The notes beneath the pieces are model-generated. The model ran no database searches, was not told the origin of the DNA, and saw nothing but the letters and a program-made list of their open reading frames with translations. From contig NW_020194685.1 of NCBI RefSeq assembly GCF_002865645.1, forward strand, positions 124,001-188,000: a stretch of DNA of 64,000 nucleotides, read 5' to 3'. This document shows positions 26,686 to 38,589 of the stretch, piece by piece; position 1 is the first letter of the stretch; each line of letters begins with the position of its first letter. Position numbers and translations under genes: made by a program. The stretch comes from Hyaloscypha bicolor E (lineage: Eukaryota > Ascomycota > Leotiomycetes > Helotiales > Hyaloscyphaceae).

Positions 26686-27174
26686 ATATCCTATCAAATG
26701 GTACGAGATTCTGAGGAATATCGAAAGGCCCAACTGCACATATCTGAGAGGCCTCCCATCGAGATAATACCAGGTATATGCTAGCAGTAAAACAAGCACA
26801 ACAAATGGAAGTACTGTCGATGAAATGTTCCAAAGAAACCAAAAACATATCGTCATGTTATGGCACAGCAAAGCCCCGCCCATATAAATCATTAACCAGA
26901 TAACATAACCACATAATATGAGTCCCTCTCCATTATCGGCAGAACCACGACAGGCATATTGATAAGCGATCCTAAAATGTCTCCCCTGCAAATAAAAACT
27001 TGCAATGATAAAATGTGTTGGGAGCATGAGCGAACGGAGCGGGTTTAGAATTGGGAGGATTTTGAGATAGCCTTCGAGGATCAAGGTATCCCGGATAGCG
27101 AGACCGAGGGCTGTGAGCAAATTAGAGAGATGCAAGCCAGCCTCAGAGAAAACAGAGAACCAAATTTGAGCCAT
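26686..27174 (-). pseudogene. HET gene, 5' part: multi-span membrane segment
   Basis: A 163-codon open segment starting ATG at 27174 and rich in hydrophobic stretches. These lie around LLTALGLAI, LILCGYVIWLMIYMGG and STVLPFVVLVLLLAYTWYYL, which predicts several membrane spans. It runs into the TIR element and ends there at an in-element stop (26671). Deleting the element plus one TA (559 bp) places its last codons exactly in frame with the HET reading at 26126, joining HLIGY to MILASK. I therefore read it as the N-terminus of a membrane-anchored HET protein. Only about 60-100 bp upstream lie a hairpin and the end of a pogo-like transposon, so the promoter may also be lost. Confidence 0.7.
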
Positions 27175-27228
27175 TTATTGTTGCTGGTAGTGATGAAGAG
27201 AAGGATACCCGTCGGCAATTCCTCGCTT

Positions 27229-27266
27229 TGCTGGGGCCGACTTGCACTAGCAAGTCGGACCCAGCA
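27229..27266. repeat. 38-bp hairpin next to transposon end
   Basis: Arms TGCTGGG-CCGACTTGC and GCAAGTCGG-CCCAGCA, each with one intervening base, around ACTA. It abuts the outer end of the pogo-like element and may be part of its terminus. Confidence 0.7.
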
Positions 27267-30169
27267 ACTCCGACATACTACCAACTCCGACATTTGCAAT
27301 AAAATATTAATTATTAAATTAACTATATAAAATATCGAAATAATAAAATTAGATTATTATAGCCCTCAATTAAGTCTATAATTGCCTAATAGAGCTTTTT
27401 GCGAAATAAAAAGGTTCTGGTATAAATTATTAATAATTTACTTTAAAATTATAATAATATTCATACTCCCTATTAAAATTAGTTTATAATATATTAACTA
27501 ATTACCATATTTATTAATATTAAATTATATATTACTATTAAAATTAGAAGTCTATATATCTTCCTGTATTATCTAAGTATTAATAGCTTTAATCTTATAC
27601 TTTCTGCCCCGTAGCTTCTTTCCCTGTACTAAAGCTTCCTGTCTTCTAGCCTCCTTGGCCTCCTCCTCTATTCTCTTCTTCTCATCTCTTTCTGCTTTCT
27701 CCTTAGCCCTCTATTCCTTCTTTTTTCGATTATCTTCTACCTTTTAAGCCTTTTTAACCTCCCTTCTAATCTTATTTTTCTCCTTTTTAATTACTACTTT
27801 ATACTGGCATTTGGCTAGCTCTAGCTCTTTCCTCGTTCTAGTAAGTTCGTCTTCCTCTTCCCTATCGTTTCTAGCTTTAATATTATATAGAGCTTCCGTA
27901 GAGAAGATTATATGGCCTCTATAAACAGGTTTAATATATTATTTGTAATCCTTTTTATTTATAAAAGGGGAATTACTAGCCCAGAGATCTCGATTATCCT
28001 TATCCCGTAACTACTACTTGGCAATAGCTCCCAAATTAGCCTTAATTTAGGCCCCTTTCCTGAATTTCTTATTTAAAAGCTTTCGAGAGGGAAATAATAT
28101 AGTATCTTTATATTTTTCGAGAAAATCTATATATATAAAGATCTCTTTTACTCTATAGGAGATCTATATAAAAGCGGTTTTAGTATACTATTATAGATTA
28201 AGACCCTTAATTCCAGAGTTCTCTTTACTATAATCAGTAATATTAGTCTCAGAAAAGGGTTAAATAAGGTTATTAGTATTATTAGTACTTTGATTTTGAG
28301 CTTAATTAAGTAAAGGAAGCTCTATTTTATTATTACTTAAAGAAATATCGGAATAAAGGAGCTCAAAATCAGGAAAGGCATTAGGCTATTTCTCCTATAT
28401 TAAGTAATTAGGAGGTTCCATTCTAGCTTGGGGCTCGTTTAATACAGGTATATAAATAGCTTTATTAAGGTAATTTTTATTAAAAGTATAAAGCCGTCCT
28501 TTGACTTCCTAATTACCTAGTTTCTTCTTAGTATAAAGCTTTATAGCCCTAAGAACTAGCTCAGGATTAAGGGAGTAAATACCTGCTCTTTTAAATAATA
28601 ATTAGATATTTCCTTTAGTAAAGGTTTTCTTACGAATTTGAGTTAATACCTAAAGAAATATAGTCTTTATAAAGTTATTTTTCCCCGTACGAACTCTATC
28701 TTTAATAGAGTACTTGTACTAGTACTTCTCCTATAAGAAATAGCCTATATCTAGTAGTTAATGGAAGTATATAAAATATACTAATAAATAGAAAGGTATT
28801 ATATCTAATTACTTATAAATAGATATAAATTCGTAAGTTATATAGCTACTATAATTATTAAAGATAAGAAGATAATATTTGCCTTTTCATATATTCTTGG
28901 TTTAATAGTAGAAGTGCCATAGCTAGCTTATTATCTATATAGCCTGTTTTACTCTAGGCGATTTTCGTACTATTAGAGAGATTATTATTAAATATCTTCT
29001 CTTTAAATACCTTATAAGATATAATAATAAAGGCTTTAATTACGAAACCTTTAGCTAAAATATACTCTATTACTATAATTAACTCTCGTTTAGCTAGATC
29101 CTTAATATAAACCTATAATTATTAATTAGTAAGTATAAAGTACGAAGTATAAAGTACTAAATATAATTATTAGATAGTATATATCTCTCGAATATTCTTA
29201 TATATAATTACTATTAAACTAGTAATATACCTAATATAAAAACTAATCTTATTAATATTATATATATTAAATATTTATATTTCATACTTATTTAAAATAG
29301 CCTAGAGCTATATAAATATCTCCAAGACTAGTTCTGGAGTAAGTACCTCCTTCCATTAATAATCTATAGGCTTTATATATATAGTATAATATCTCCTAAG
29401 CTTTTTTTGCTTTTCTATCTAACGAAAAGCCTAATTATTCCCCAGGCAATTATTATCTCTATTAATTAGGCCTATAGCCTCTAGAATTTGCATAGTAGTC
29501 CGAGTAACTATATTATACCAAAGCGGGAAACTCCTCTTAATAGCTATATCTATATATCATATTAGGCTTATTTCCTGGGCCTTATTTAGCCGCATATTAT
29601 ATCCTCTATTCTCCAAAAGAGGCTTTACTTCCTATTCCCTTCTATATAAAGTTATATAAGAGATATTAAATACGCCTGCTATAATCCGCAAGCTAGTAAT
29701 TTCGGTTTCGGATAGGTTATAGTATACCTTTAGGGCCTCCTATATTCGAGCCTCCTTCTCTAAATATAGCTTTATCTTATACTTTAGTATCTTCCGGAGC
29801 CTCCTAGTAAGCTCTTTAACCTGTCTTCTCAATATTCAATATATGGCTTTCGGTATAGTAGTTAATTTGGTAGTTGATTTAGTAGTTAAATTAGTAATTA
29901 ATATAATTAATACCCTGCGATTTTTGGTATTTTTTGGCTTTGGTATTAAGCGAGTTCTTTCCGAAAAGAATTCAAAAAATCACGTTTTAATTTATAGTAT
30001 AATACTATATAATTATATGAAAAAATATTCTATTATATAATTATAGAGTCTATTATAGCCTATAATTATATAAAAAAATTTATCTTAATTAGATACGTGG
30101 TTGTTTTTTAATCTAATATATAGACTAAAAAATCAATGTCGGAGTTACTGGGATGTCGGAATTGGTGTC
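27262..30169 (-). mobile_element. pogo/Fot1-like DNA transposon, RIP-degraded
   Basis: Both ends carry inverted terminal sequences with two CCGACAT motifs each (27262-27297 and 30135-30169, pattern ATGTCGGAGTT...ATGTCGGA outward). On - a broken transposase can be followed from about 29870 to 27590. NNYSSYITYEFI near 28840 corresponds to the DNHSSH-type catalytic block, LDIIPFYLLVYFIYFH to the LPPHTSH block, and LDIGYF to LDVGVF; the changes are RIP-like. The C-terminal part (27600-27900) is rich in Lys/Arg/Glu, as in fungal pogo transposases, and is less mutated than the rest. Stops are frequent, so it is inactive. Exact outer boundaries are uncertain by tens of bases. Confidence 0.8.
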
Positions 30170-30736
30170 ACCAGCGAGCATAGCGAGCTGGCCCGAACCG
30201 GGTGCGGAATTGCCTGCGAGTAGGTTCAGCTGAAAATTTTCTCTCCTTCGGTTCTTTTGTAGGTTTCAGATGTAGCCAATAAATATGCATTTCCAAGCCA
30301 CTAGTGGGTTTGGGTTCAGCTGAGGCTCCGGAGTAATGCCCTTCTAAAATCAATACTTTAAAGCTAGGATACAATAACCCCCCCCCCCCAATATATTGAT
30401 CCGATTGGTACAAAAGAAAACTATATTACAGGCAACTAGGATCTGTATAATTCCAAATATAAATAATGTAATATAGAAAACATAGCCGATTCGTAGAGGG
30501 CCGAAAAAGAACCTCTCTAAGCAAACCCAGTTGACTTATTAGCGTGCTTAGGACTTAGGGCTTAGCTCAGGTTAGAGTGGCGACTACTCAGGTTCAAAGA
30601 CGAAAAAAGACTCTAGTAGGATAAATTGTCGGTCGAGGTTATATAAGTAGTATGCTCAAGTTTGAGAAATCTCCATATCTGCTTTGAGTGAGCAACGCCG
30701 CAGCTATAACTACGACTCGACTCCCCTCAACGACGC
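30170..30736. other. Intergenic, no gene recognised
   Basis: Normal-composition sequence between the pogo-like element and the small secreted protein gene. A run of ten C lies at about 30380. The short frame 30168-30413 on - shows no recognisable family. It may contain the 3' UTR of the downstream gene on -. Confidence 0.5.
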
Positions 30737-31413
30737 TCAGGTGACAATTCGGCATGGGTGGCGCAAAAGTCTGTGATCAGAACAAAGAAATTCATGCCAT
30801 CGTAATTTCCGCGACACACTGGATCCAACCAATTCTACCCACTTACAGTTCCTCGATCCTCGGTCCCCCGAGCTTAAAGAGGCGACTCGCCTCCTCCAAA
30901 GCTGACTTATCGGGCATGCCTGGGACGCCAATTGAGTCAGACACGTTCACTCGGCATGACCGAAAGGAGGGGTTCACGTGACATACACAGCAAACATCTC
31001 TCTTCGCAGTTCGACTCGCTCTTTCCGCCCTTGCAGAAGCAAGTCACTTTGTTTCCGTTGGCGCGGCATGTTGCTGTCTGCTCCAAGAGGCTGCAGAACT
31101 CTGTGCAGTCATCCTCGTCCTCCTGCTCGCAATCGGATGATCTGGAGACCGTGAACGATGGGGCTGTGGGCTGATTAGGAACAGTGGGATGGACCCTAGA
31201 GGTGGATAGACGCTGCGTACCTTTGGCGCGGCCCGCCTGTGCACCGGTGGCCATCGGAATGGACATCTGTTCGTGAGCTGGAACTGCTATCGCATGAGTG
31301 ATTGATTGTTCCCAGCTAAATCTCAGACAGCTCTTACCGCTGCGCTCGAGCGTCATCGCGGATGCCAGGACCAACAGCGTCGAGAGAGTTAAGGCTGACT
31401 TGAAGAACATCAT
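30737..31413 (-). CDS. Small secreted cysteine-rich protein (effector-like)
   Basis: My model is complement(join(30737..30770, 30847..30919, 30987..31286, 31338..31413)), 160 residues. A signal peptide is clear (MMFFKSALTLSTLLVLASA). The mature protein has ten Cys, nine clustered between SSDC and ERCLLC, including TCFC, preceded by a low-complexity Ser/Thr/Pro-rich stretch. Introns are supported by good sites: GTAAGA at 31337 (51 bp, also readable in frame), GTATGT at 30986 with CTGAC branch (67 bp), and GTAAGT at 30846 (76 bp). Without the last two introns the frame would stop at 30937. I recognise no family. Size, secretion, cysteines and location beside RIP-rich transposons fit a candidate secreted effector, but that role is inference. 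Confidence 0.65.
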
Positions 31414-32819
31414 GTTGCGAAGATCGTGTTTTGTTTGGTGTTCAAAGTATGATGTGGGAGTTGAAGAGTGTCTTTGGTCTTATCGTGGAGGTTGAAGTGC
31501 AGGTGATCAGCCCGATGACGCTTGCCTCTCAGCCAGGCCGAAGCTACTCAAGCTTGATCACGAGACGCGGGAAATAATCCCCCACTTGCTCCATTAAGGT
31601 TAAGTAAGCTAAGTTACGAGATTGCGATCTCGTCGTTACTAACCTTACTATCACCTACTTTATTATTATTAAATGCCTAGTTCTATTTAATTATGACTCT
31701 TATTATAATATTAATAGCTTGGTTTAATTATTAGCTTTAAATTTATTAATAATATTCTTAAAATTAATTCAATAAAATAGAGGCCTATGGTTGCAAAACT
31801 TTCATTGAGGTGGAAAGCACAGCGCTCGAGGGTCACACGATGTTGAAGATCAGAAGCATATCTCACGCTGTATAAGCGATGACGGCGTTGAAGGATACTG
31901 AATGAGATGTGCTGACTTTGTGGGGATCTTGGTACTCTTGTGTAATACGCAGGCTCTTTTGGTCAACACATGAAGTCGCTATTTGCAAGAGAGTCTTAAT
32001 TATAATATATTAAACTAATATAAATTTATCTTGAAATATTACTAAAATTATTATATTAAATTAAGATATTATATAATATATTAATAATAAAAGAGTTTGT
32101 TAATTAATTATTTAAAATTATATTATAAAATACAGAAAACAAGTCGAAATTATAATTTATGACCTTACTTTAGTTATTTTAGAAGTTTTTGAAATTTTCT
32201 AAGCACTTTAAAGAAATTACAAATTTTTGGTGTTCCGATAGGGGTACAAGTGGGCTGCGGGGGAGCTGTCAAAGCGCTGAAACACGCTTCACCGCCTAGC
32301 TTATCGGTGGAATTGGGGACAGTCGGACTGTGGAATGGATTGTCCCGAGACATTTCGAATTATTATCGATAAATATCGATTGTCGGCTAATTAGCGCGAT
32401 TGTCTATGAATTGATTATCGTGCCTATCAGAACCTACATTGAATTTGACAAGTGAAGCAAGTGACCGCGTTTATGTAGAATAAGAAGCAAGAGAGAGATA
32501 CGGAGGATATAATTTGGTTCTTAGACTTGACAGCAAATTCAGCAATAGTGTGTTTGGCAATAGAAGGGTGAACTCCTTGAGCGGAATATTAATCTTCGTT
32601 TGTAGTGGGTGAACATCGCCGATACTTGTAAAAGCTCAGAGTTTCCTGTCTGACCAAGGGTATCCAACTCTACCAGGACAGGACGTCGTTGCCCGGGAGG
32701 ATAGGATCGCGTCGTCGATTTCCACGCGATGGACATCACTCCTAGAGCAGCAGTTGTAGAAGTTTTATACTCTTCCCCGAGCCACAAAAGTGTAAATTGT
32801 CTCCCCGTACAAAACCCCA
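31414..32819. other. Intergenic with AT-rich patches, no gene recognised
   Basis: A mixture of normal sequence (31414-31650, 31790-31980, 32225-32820) and AT-rich patches (31660-31790, 31990-32160). A perfect 16-bp interrupted palindrome CGAGATTGCGATCTCG lies at 31617-31632. The frame 32539-32847 on - is most likely the 3' UTR of the peptidase gene. Confidence 0.5.
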
Positions 32820-34696
32820 TTACTTTGTGTAATATTCTGCAACCCAAGTCTTAATCTGCTCAACTTCGTTATCAATAACACTCTGCACACCCGCATTTAA
32901 TGCCCCATTCTTCAAAATCAGATCCGAACAGTGGAAGCCGCCTGGGATGATCTGGAGCGGGTGATCTGGAGTTGAAGCCAGTTGTCCACCGGGTCGGAAC
33001 TGTGAAGACATGCCGGAGGTGCGCCAGGGGTCAAACTCGCCGTTAGTCCAGATCAGACGTGTAGTATTATCGAGTCTCCATCCCTTCGTATGTTTATTGG
33101 TGGAGTGAACGTTGATATTTGGATTCACACTACCGTAGGTATAGCCACTTACTTCTGGGAACATGAGACCGCAGGTTCGTTGCCAGTAGTTTCGCGTGAC
33201 GAGGCGTGAGACAATGGTTGGAGTCTCTTGGTGCACCACTGTTTCGTTAGTAAGATTGATTTAAGAACATCCTGGAATGAAGGGGACGTACTCTTGCCAG
33301 TAAGCAAATGGCTCGTTGCAAAGGAACCAATTCCACTGTCTATCCCAGGGATTACCGACGCTGTAGTCTGTGTAGAGGGTGTTGGAGGTGTTGTATGTGT
33401 CCAGGCAGCTAAGATCAGTGGGATCCAAATAGCCGTATTCTGTGCAGTCTGAATAATGAAGTCAGCTCTCGCATCTTGAATGAGATTTGGAAGAAGACTT
33501 ACAGCCTGGGAGAATTCTAGTTTTGATCCAATTCGCATAACCAGCCAGGGCCTTCTCAAGACCAACGCCACTTGCGGGTGTTACAGTGCCAGATCCAGGG
33601 ACCGCATTCTCGACAGCGTCACAGAACTGGAAGAACTTGCTGTAGCCTGTGTAGAAGTCGCTGTTTTGCCATTGATATGGGCCAATGGGGTGAACAGCAG
33701 CGAAATCATCATTATGCTCAAGTGCTGCGAGTCCGAACATGTCCTTGAGGGCGTGGATCTCATCGGCCGTACCTTTCGTCAACACTTGATCGATGTGATC
33801 AATGACGAGGGTAACATCGGCGCTGCAGTTCTTAGGCATGCCTTGCTGAACTGGATAGAAGTATTGCCACTCGAAATTTATCAGCCGAGGGAACACTTAA
33901 TTTGATGGGAGGACTCACGTAGTCGTCGATAGCTTCGACGGGTGCGCTGGAGGAATGATAGGCCCAGAACGTCCCCGGTTGAGTGGACTCGATCCAAGCT
34001 GCGAGCGCGCCTGAGTACGAACCTCCACTGAAAACCCATGGCTTTTGCGCGTTAGCACCCTATTCTACCTTAGAAATCGAAAAATCTTACTACATTCTAC
34101 GAGTTACTACTATGGTTGGTGTCAAAAGGCATGTTGATAGTTTTTGAAAAGTAGATAAAATCAGAAATTGATTGATCTAATGTCAATAATTGCAGAGCCT
34201 CGGTATCCAAGTATGCATATGGGCTTGAGTTGCCCCAGTATCGGTCTGCATCCTCATTAGGAAGCTGTTTTCAGTGCCAAGGTTTCAGTGTACTCACGCT
34301 CTACAATCACAACTGCACCACCAATAGCTTGAGCATAAGCGCCGGCAATGGTTCGATTTGTCAAGTATCCGGTAAATTTTGCTGCAGCAAGTTCACCTGG
34401 AGTAAATATCACAACCTAGGTTTGTGAGTTAGCTATCTTCACTCAAAGGGTGCACAAATACTCACGGGGGAACCTGGTCCATTCCAGAATTGAGAACTCC
34501 ACCAGTAAGTTTGGGAGAACGTTCCTTTGGAAGGATCGGTGTGGTCTAGGAGCTGCTGAAAGATGCCGTTTCCGATCGTTGCCGCTGCTGCATCCGCCGC
34601 TGAAAATTCCAGAGCAGGCGGGACTGGTCTCCCAAGTCTAACAGCTGAAGCAGCTGCCGCCAGGAGAGCCACGGTGGAGAAAAGTGACGTCTTCAT
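32820..34696 (-). CDS. Secreted serine peptidase, family S28 (prolyl peptidase-like), possibly disrupted
   Basis: S28 enzymes are secreted acidic serine peptidases that cleave after or near proline. Start 34696 gives signal peptide MKTSLFSTVALLAAAASA. Model exons on -: 34466-34696, 34298-34415, 34245-34101, 34059-33919, 33869-33503, 33448-33292, 33238-32820. The catalytic regions are present: Ser in WVFSGGSYSGALAAW, Asp in IWTNGEFDPWR, His in IIPGGFHCSD, plus EHRYWG and CNEPFAYWQ. Two junctions do not resolve. After HSSNS the third exon meets an in-frame TAG (34097-34099), and only a 41-bp intron plus one extra G rejoins GANAQKPW. After YWQ-DGAP the frame slips near 33228 before ETPTIVSRL. 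Either the gene is a young pseudogene or the sequence has two small errors. Family assignment is firm; functionality is not. Confidence 0.8.
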
Positions 34697-36521
34697 GGTG
34701 AATTTCTTACCTTGCAAGGGAACAAGAAGGACAATTCTCAAGAGTAGGGCTGAGAGGATAAGATTCGAAATGAAGGGACATCAATACTTATCGGCCTCAA
34801 GAAATTCCAAGTCTAGAACCCTACCATCAGAATATGGTCTGGCCGCCGCCAAAGTCCAAGAAGTCGGTACGAAGTAGGTGAAGACTTTCCTTGTTGAGCA
34901 GGGTATATGCAGGTCATGTTTATGACCTTCCCGGTGCAGCTACGCGCCGAGAAGATAGCACAGGAACACCTTCGCTTGCCCTGGCATCGATCCCCAGAAC
35001 TTCATGTGACTGCCATCGCTGAACCGGGTAAGGTTGCTAGAGGTGTAGTACTTGATCGTGTATGGAAGGGGAAAGCCAGTATGTGACTGCGCTGACATCT
35101 GCAGTAGTGCGGTGTGCCTTGCGAGACCAGGATTGCTGACAGCGAGGTCGAAAGCGATTGAACTGGAAAGGAGCAAACATTGCGGAATTACACCAATTTC
35201 AAGGGTCGTGCGGCGGGATTCTGGGCCTGAAAAGATACTTTCATGGGGAGAATTGGCCGTCGGAGATGCGGGCTGCAGCTTCCGATAAAGGGTCATTAAC
35301 CGAAAACCAAAAAACCGAAAACCTAAAACCTAAATACCCAAAGCTGCGAAAGCTACGAATTATATACTACTTAAAATTAGGCATGCAATTGCGCTAAAAT
35401 TATAGTAAGGCTCGTAATTACTATAGCTAGTAAATAAAACTAGGTAATATACTAAAATAAGCTAATTAGTATTATTGCAAGGGGCTCTCTATAATATAGT
35501 GAGCTATGTTTTAAAGAACTCTCTCCAGAGAGCTATTTCCTAGGGAGCTCTTTAGGTTTTGCAGGGAGCTGCTATAATGGGGATTTAAAACAAGGAGTAA
35601 TATATAGAGAGAATGGGCTTCCATAGCGTGGGATTACAGCGTACGAATGAGACGTGAAATTAGAAGAGTAAAGGTTGATTTAATTCTAAAAGAGAGAAGG
35701 AGAATGGGGTAATATACGCGGACCGCGGGCTGTACGGACGTCCGGAGGTCACGTGGCGCAGCCACGTGACCCTGAAGCCAAAATCCCTATTATACTGCCT
35801 TGTAAGGGGCTACTAAAGAGCTATTTCCCTCCCTTCTTTTAAAGAGCTTTTTATATATTAAAATAAGCTATTTTCTAGAAAATTATTAAAAAAAACTATT
35901 AAAAAGCTATTTATATATTATAATAAGCTATTTTTAAGGAATTTTTTTTTAAAAAGCTATTAAAAGCTTTATATATATTATAAAGAACTTTCTTTTAAAA
36001 TACTTTCTTTTATTTTATTTTATTTTCTTAATATAAAATAAGTAATTATATAAATAATACAAGAATTCAAAAATTTGAAATATTGAATATATTTAATACG
36101 AAAATGAAATAATATACTTGTATTAAAAAATATAATAATATAAGGAAATTATTTAATAATTATTTAAAATTTATAAATCTTTAAATATATTAATACATTT
36201 GTAAAAATATTATATAATAATTATAATAATAATATAAAATTTCAAGATTATGAAGTTTAGTTATTAAAACTATTTGTAATTCAATTTAAAATAAATATTT
36301 ATAAGTTTTATAATATATATATATAAATTAATTTATAAATTAAACTTAAGTTAATAATATTAGACTTAGAATTATAATTAAAGCACTTCTATAAAGTATT
36401 TTAATAATCGGTATTTCTAAGCCTTAATGCTATAAATTCGGTAATTTTAATACTTTATATAATAACTAGTTATGGGGCTCATTCCCTCACATGTAAACAA
36501 TCCAGAATCAACTCGTTAAAT
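34697..36521. other. Intergenic: promoter side of S28 gene, then AT-rich relic
   Basis: 34697-35290 is normal sequence upstream of the peptidase with no convincing gene. 35300-36470 is increasingly AT-rich repeat wreckage, with a GC-rich patch at 35690-35775 containing a CACGTG palindrome. AAAGCTATTT-type degenerate units fill 35820-36000. The patch may be the end of a solo LTR, but I could not define its ends. Confidence 0.45.
35747..35771. repeat. CACGTG-bearing inverted repeat
   Basis: Perfect 11-bp arms GGTCACGTGGC and GCCACGTGACC with a 3-base loop. Each arm contains a CACGTG E-box-like hexamer. It lies in a GC-rich patch inside AT-rich DNA and is probably a transposon terminus. Confidence 0.7.
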
Positions 36522-38179
36522 CTAGCTCTTCACACCATCCAACCTCAACCCCTCCGGGTCCTCACTCTCCACATCACCCCACTGAATCTCATACCCCTTC
36601 TCTCTCAAATACTCCTTCCACGCCTCATCTTCGCTCTCTAACCTATTACTGATATCCGGAATAATAAACCAACTCGTCATCGCCCCCGCCGCTGCAAATC
36701 CGCTCCCAATCAAAAAAACCGCTTGATTCCCTTTATACCCCCCATCTACATCCCCAAAACTCGCTAGAATTGGAGCAAACACAGCGGTCCCTATCGCCGC
36801 CCCTGCTTTTCCAAAGGCAGCGATAAGACCGAGACATTGGCCGCGGATAGAGGTCGGGAAGGATTCGGACGACGTGAGAACGATCGTTGCGCCGGGGCCG
36901 ACTTCGCCGAGGGTGAGGAAGATACCGTAGAAGATAATGAAGAGGGGGAGGATGCTCTGGATTGAGCCTAGGGCGCCGCCGAGGATGAATCCTAGGATTG
37001 CTTGTAGAAAGAACCCGAGTGCCATTGTTCTTCGGCGTCCAATTCGATCGGAAAGAAGACCACCAATGAAGGCGCCCGGGATGTAGAAGCAATTTATGAC
37101 TGTGCCCCAGCCCATGTTCTTGGTGAGGGATGAGCCGACGTTGAGGCGAGTGAGAATGGTGGATGCGAAAAGGCCAAATGGGTAAGAGATATAGTTGTAT
37201 CTGATTGAACAGTCAGTATGAATTTAGCGTTTATTTCGGTACTGGGACTTACAGGAACCATCCCAATGAGCAACCTAATAGTGGCCGCCAGTACCTCCTG
37301 AAGATTGGCCAGTAAGGAATCCGCTGTTTCTTTGCGGCGCTTTTTCGATAGGCTGTACTGACTGCCATTTTGTACCTGAACCAGAAAATGGAAATAGGAG
37401 GGATCAGCCCAAGAGCCAGGGACAGTCGCCAGACGACATTGTAATGGTTCTCATTTTCGTGGGAACAAAGAATAAGAAGGAGAGGGACGAGGCCGCCAAA
37501 AACGAATCCAAAAGTCGCAGAGAGATCCCCGATCAGAGCGAAGATGAAGCCACGATTCTTACGGACTCCTGAATCTTCATCTGTAGCTTCGGCTGCGCCG
37601 GCTCCAGAGACGGGATATTCTCTTCACGAAACACACCTCGTCAGTCAAGTCCATTGATAAACATAAAGGGACTCACCCTCCAGCACCAACCCCCGCAATA
37701 CCTCTACTAATCACCAACATCCAAAACATGCCCAACTCATCCTTCCCACTACTCGCAGCACTCAACGCAATGCCCACGACAAGAATGAGCGTCGTCAACA
37801 CTGCACCACTCTTCCTCCCCAACCTATCAGAAATATACCCAAATCCTAACATGCCCACAATCATGCCAATGATGAAGGCATTTGAAAGGCGAGAATACAT
37901 AGTTGTCGAGAGGTCCGGATACAAGATGCCGAAGATGAGAGACAAGTTGCCGATTATCGATGCGTTGAAGCCATCGGAGCCGATGGCGAGACCGGAGAAG
38001 ACGACCATGAGGGTTACAGAGAGTTTGGAGTAGGCTGTTTTGCCTTCACTAATGGTGATTTCCCCAATGTCCTTTTCATTGGAAGTTGGGGCCATCTCCG
38101 CAACGGCCTCAGCTTTGGTGATTGAGGCCAATGCATCTTTGCCAGCCGGCTCAGAAGCGATCACTGCAATAGACTCCAT
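36522..38179 (-). CDS. MFS transporter (PHS/sugar-porter-like), 516 aa
   Basis: complement(join(36522..37200, 37253..37621, 37677..38179)). Both introns (52 and 55 bp) have GTAAGT or GTGAGT donors and keep frame. This is a plasma-membrane-type proton/solute carrier with 12 predicted spans. The N-terminal half has GLAIGSDGFNASIIGNL and the signature GYISDRLGRKSGA; span 4-5 has RGIAGVGAGGEYPVSGAGAAE. The central loop is short, and the C-terminal half has GGLLSDRIGRRRTMALGF, then LGEVGPGATIVLTSSESFPTSIRGQ. These resemble fungal phosphate/glycerophosphodiester or organic-anion carriers of the MFS, but the substrate cannot be read from sequence. I chose the Met at 38179 because the 46 codons above it lack family similarity. 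It is divergent from the M24B gene over 410 bp. Confidence 0.85.
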
Positions 38180-38589
38180 ATCAAAGCTCAAATATTTTCG
38201 ATTGAGGGAAAGCAACGCGAGGAAAAAAGTTGGAAAAGAAAAGGAAATAAAAGCACTGGCCGTCGTGGAACTTTTATCGCAACCGCGAGTAATGCTGCCG
38301 CGGTTGAAACAGGGCATTTACTCATTGCTGCATAGTCGTTATCAAAGGAAATAATCTGATTGAGAGCTGCCCGCAAAACCAGGGGATACCCGGCAATCGG
38401 GTCTGCGGTGCAAAGGTGGGACGAAGGAACGTTACAACGTCGTTGAAGATTCTTGCCCGTCTCTGAGATAGGCTTTATCCGCTGCCCACTCACTGAAATT
38501 TCAGGTGTTTAGCGCCCCACCCAATCCCTACCCCACCTACCCCACCCATCATCACCAACTTCTCGTCTCCTCAATTCAGGACTCACGAG
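38180..38589. promoter_or_regulatory. Shared divergent promoter region
   Basis: 410 bp between the start codons of the MFS gene (-) and the M24B peptidase gene (+). It must hold both promoters. CCCACCC-type repeats (38515-38548) are visible. No specific regulator site is claimed. Confidence 0.5.

Noticed and set aside
26554..26784. Open frame on + starting MFFRRQKRL
   Set aside because: It runs through the right arm of the TIR element; the arm is naturally open and gives the same peptide as the left arm on the other strand.
30937..31413. Unspliced reading of the small secreted protein ending at 30937
   Set aside because: GTATGT at 30986 with a CTGAC branch and CAG at 30920 is a near-ideal intron, and splicing keeps the ninth Cys; the unspliced tail has no merit of its own.
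33480..33905. Long open frame on + opposite the S28 gene
   Set aside because: The - strand carries clear peptidase motifs, so the + frame is its shadow.
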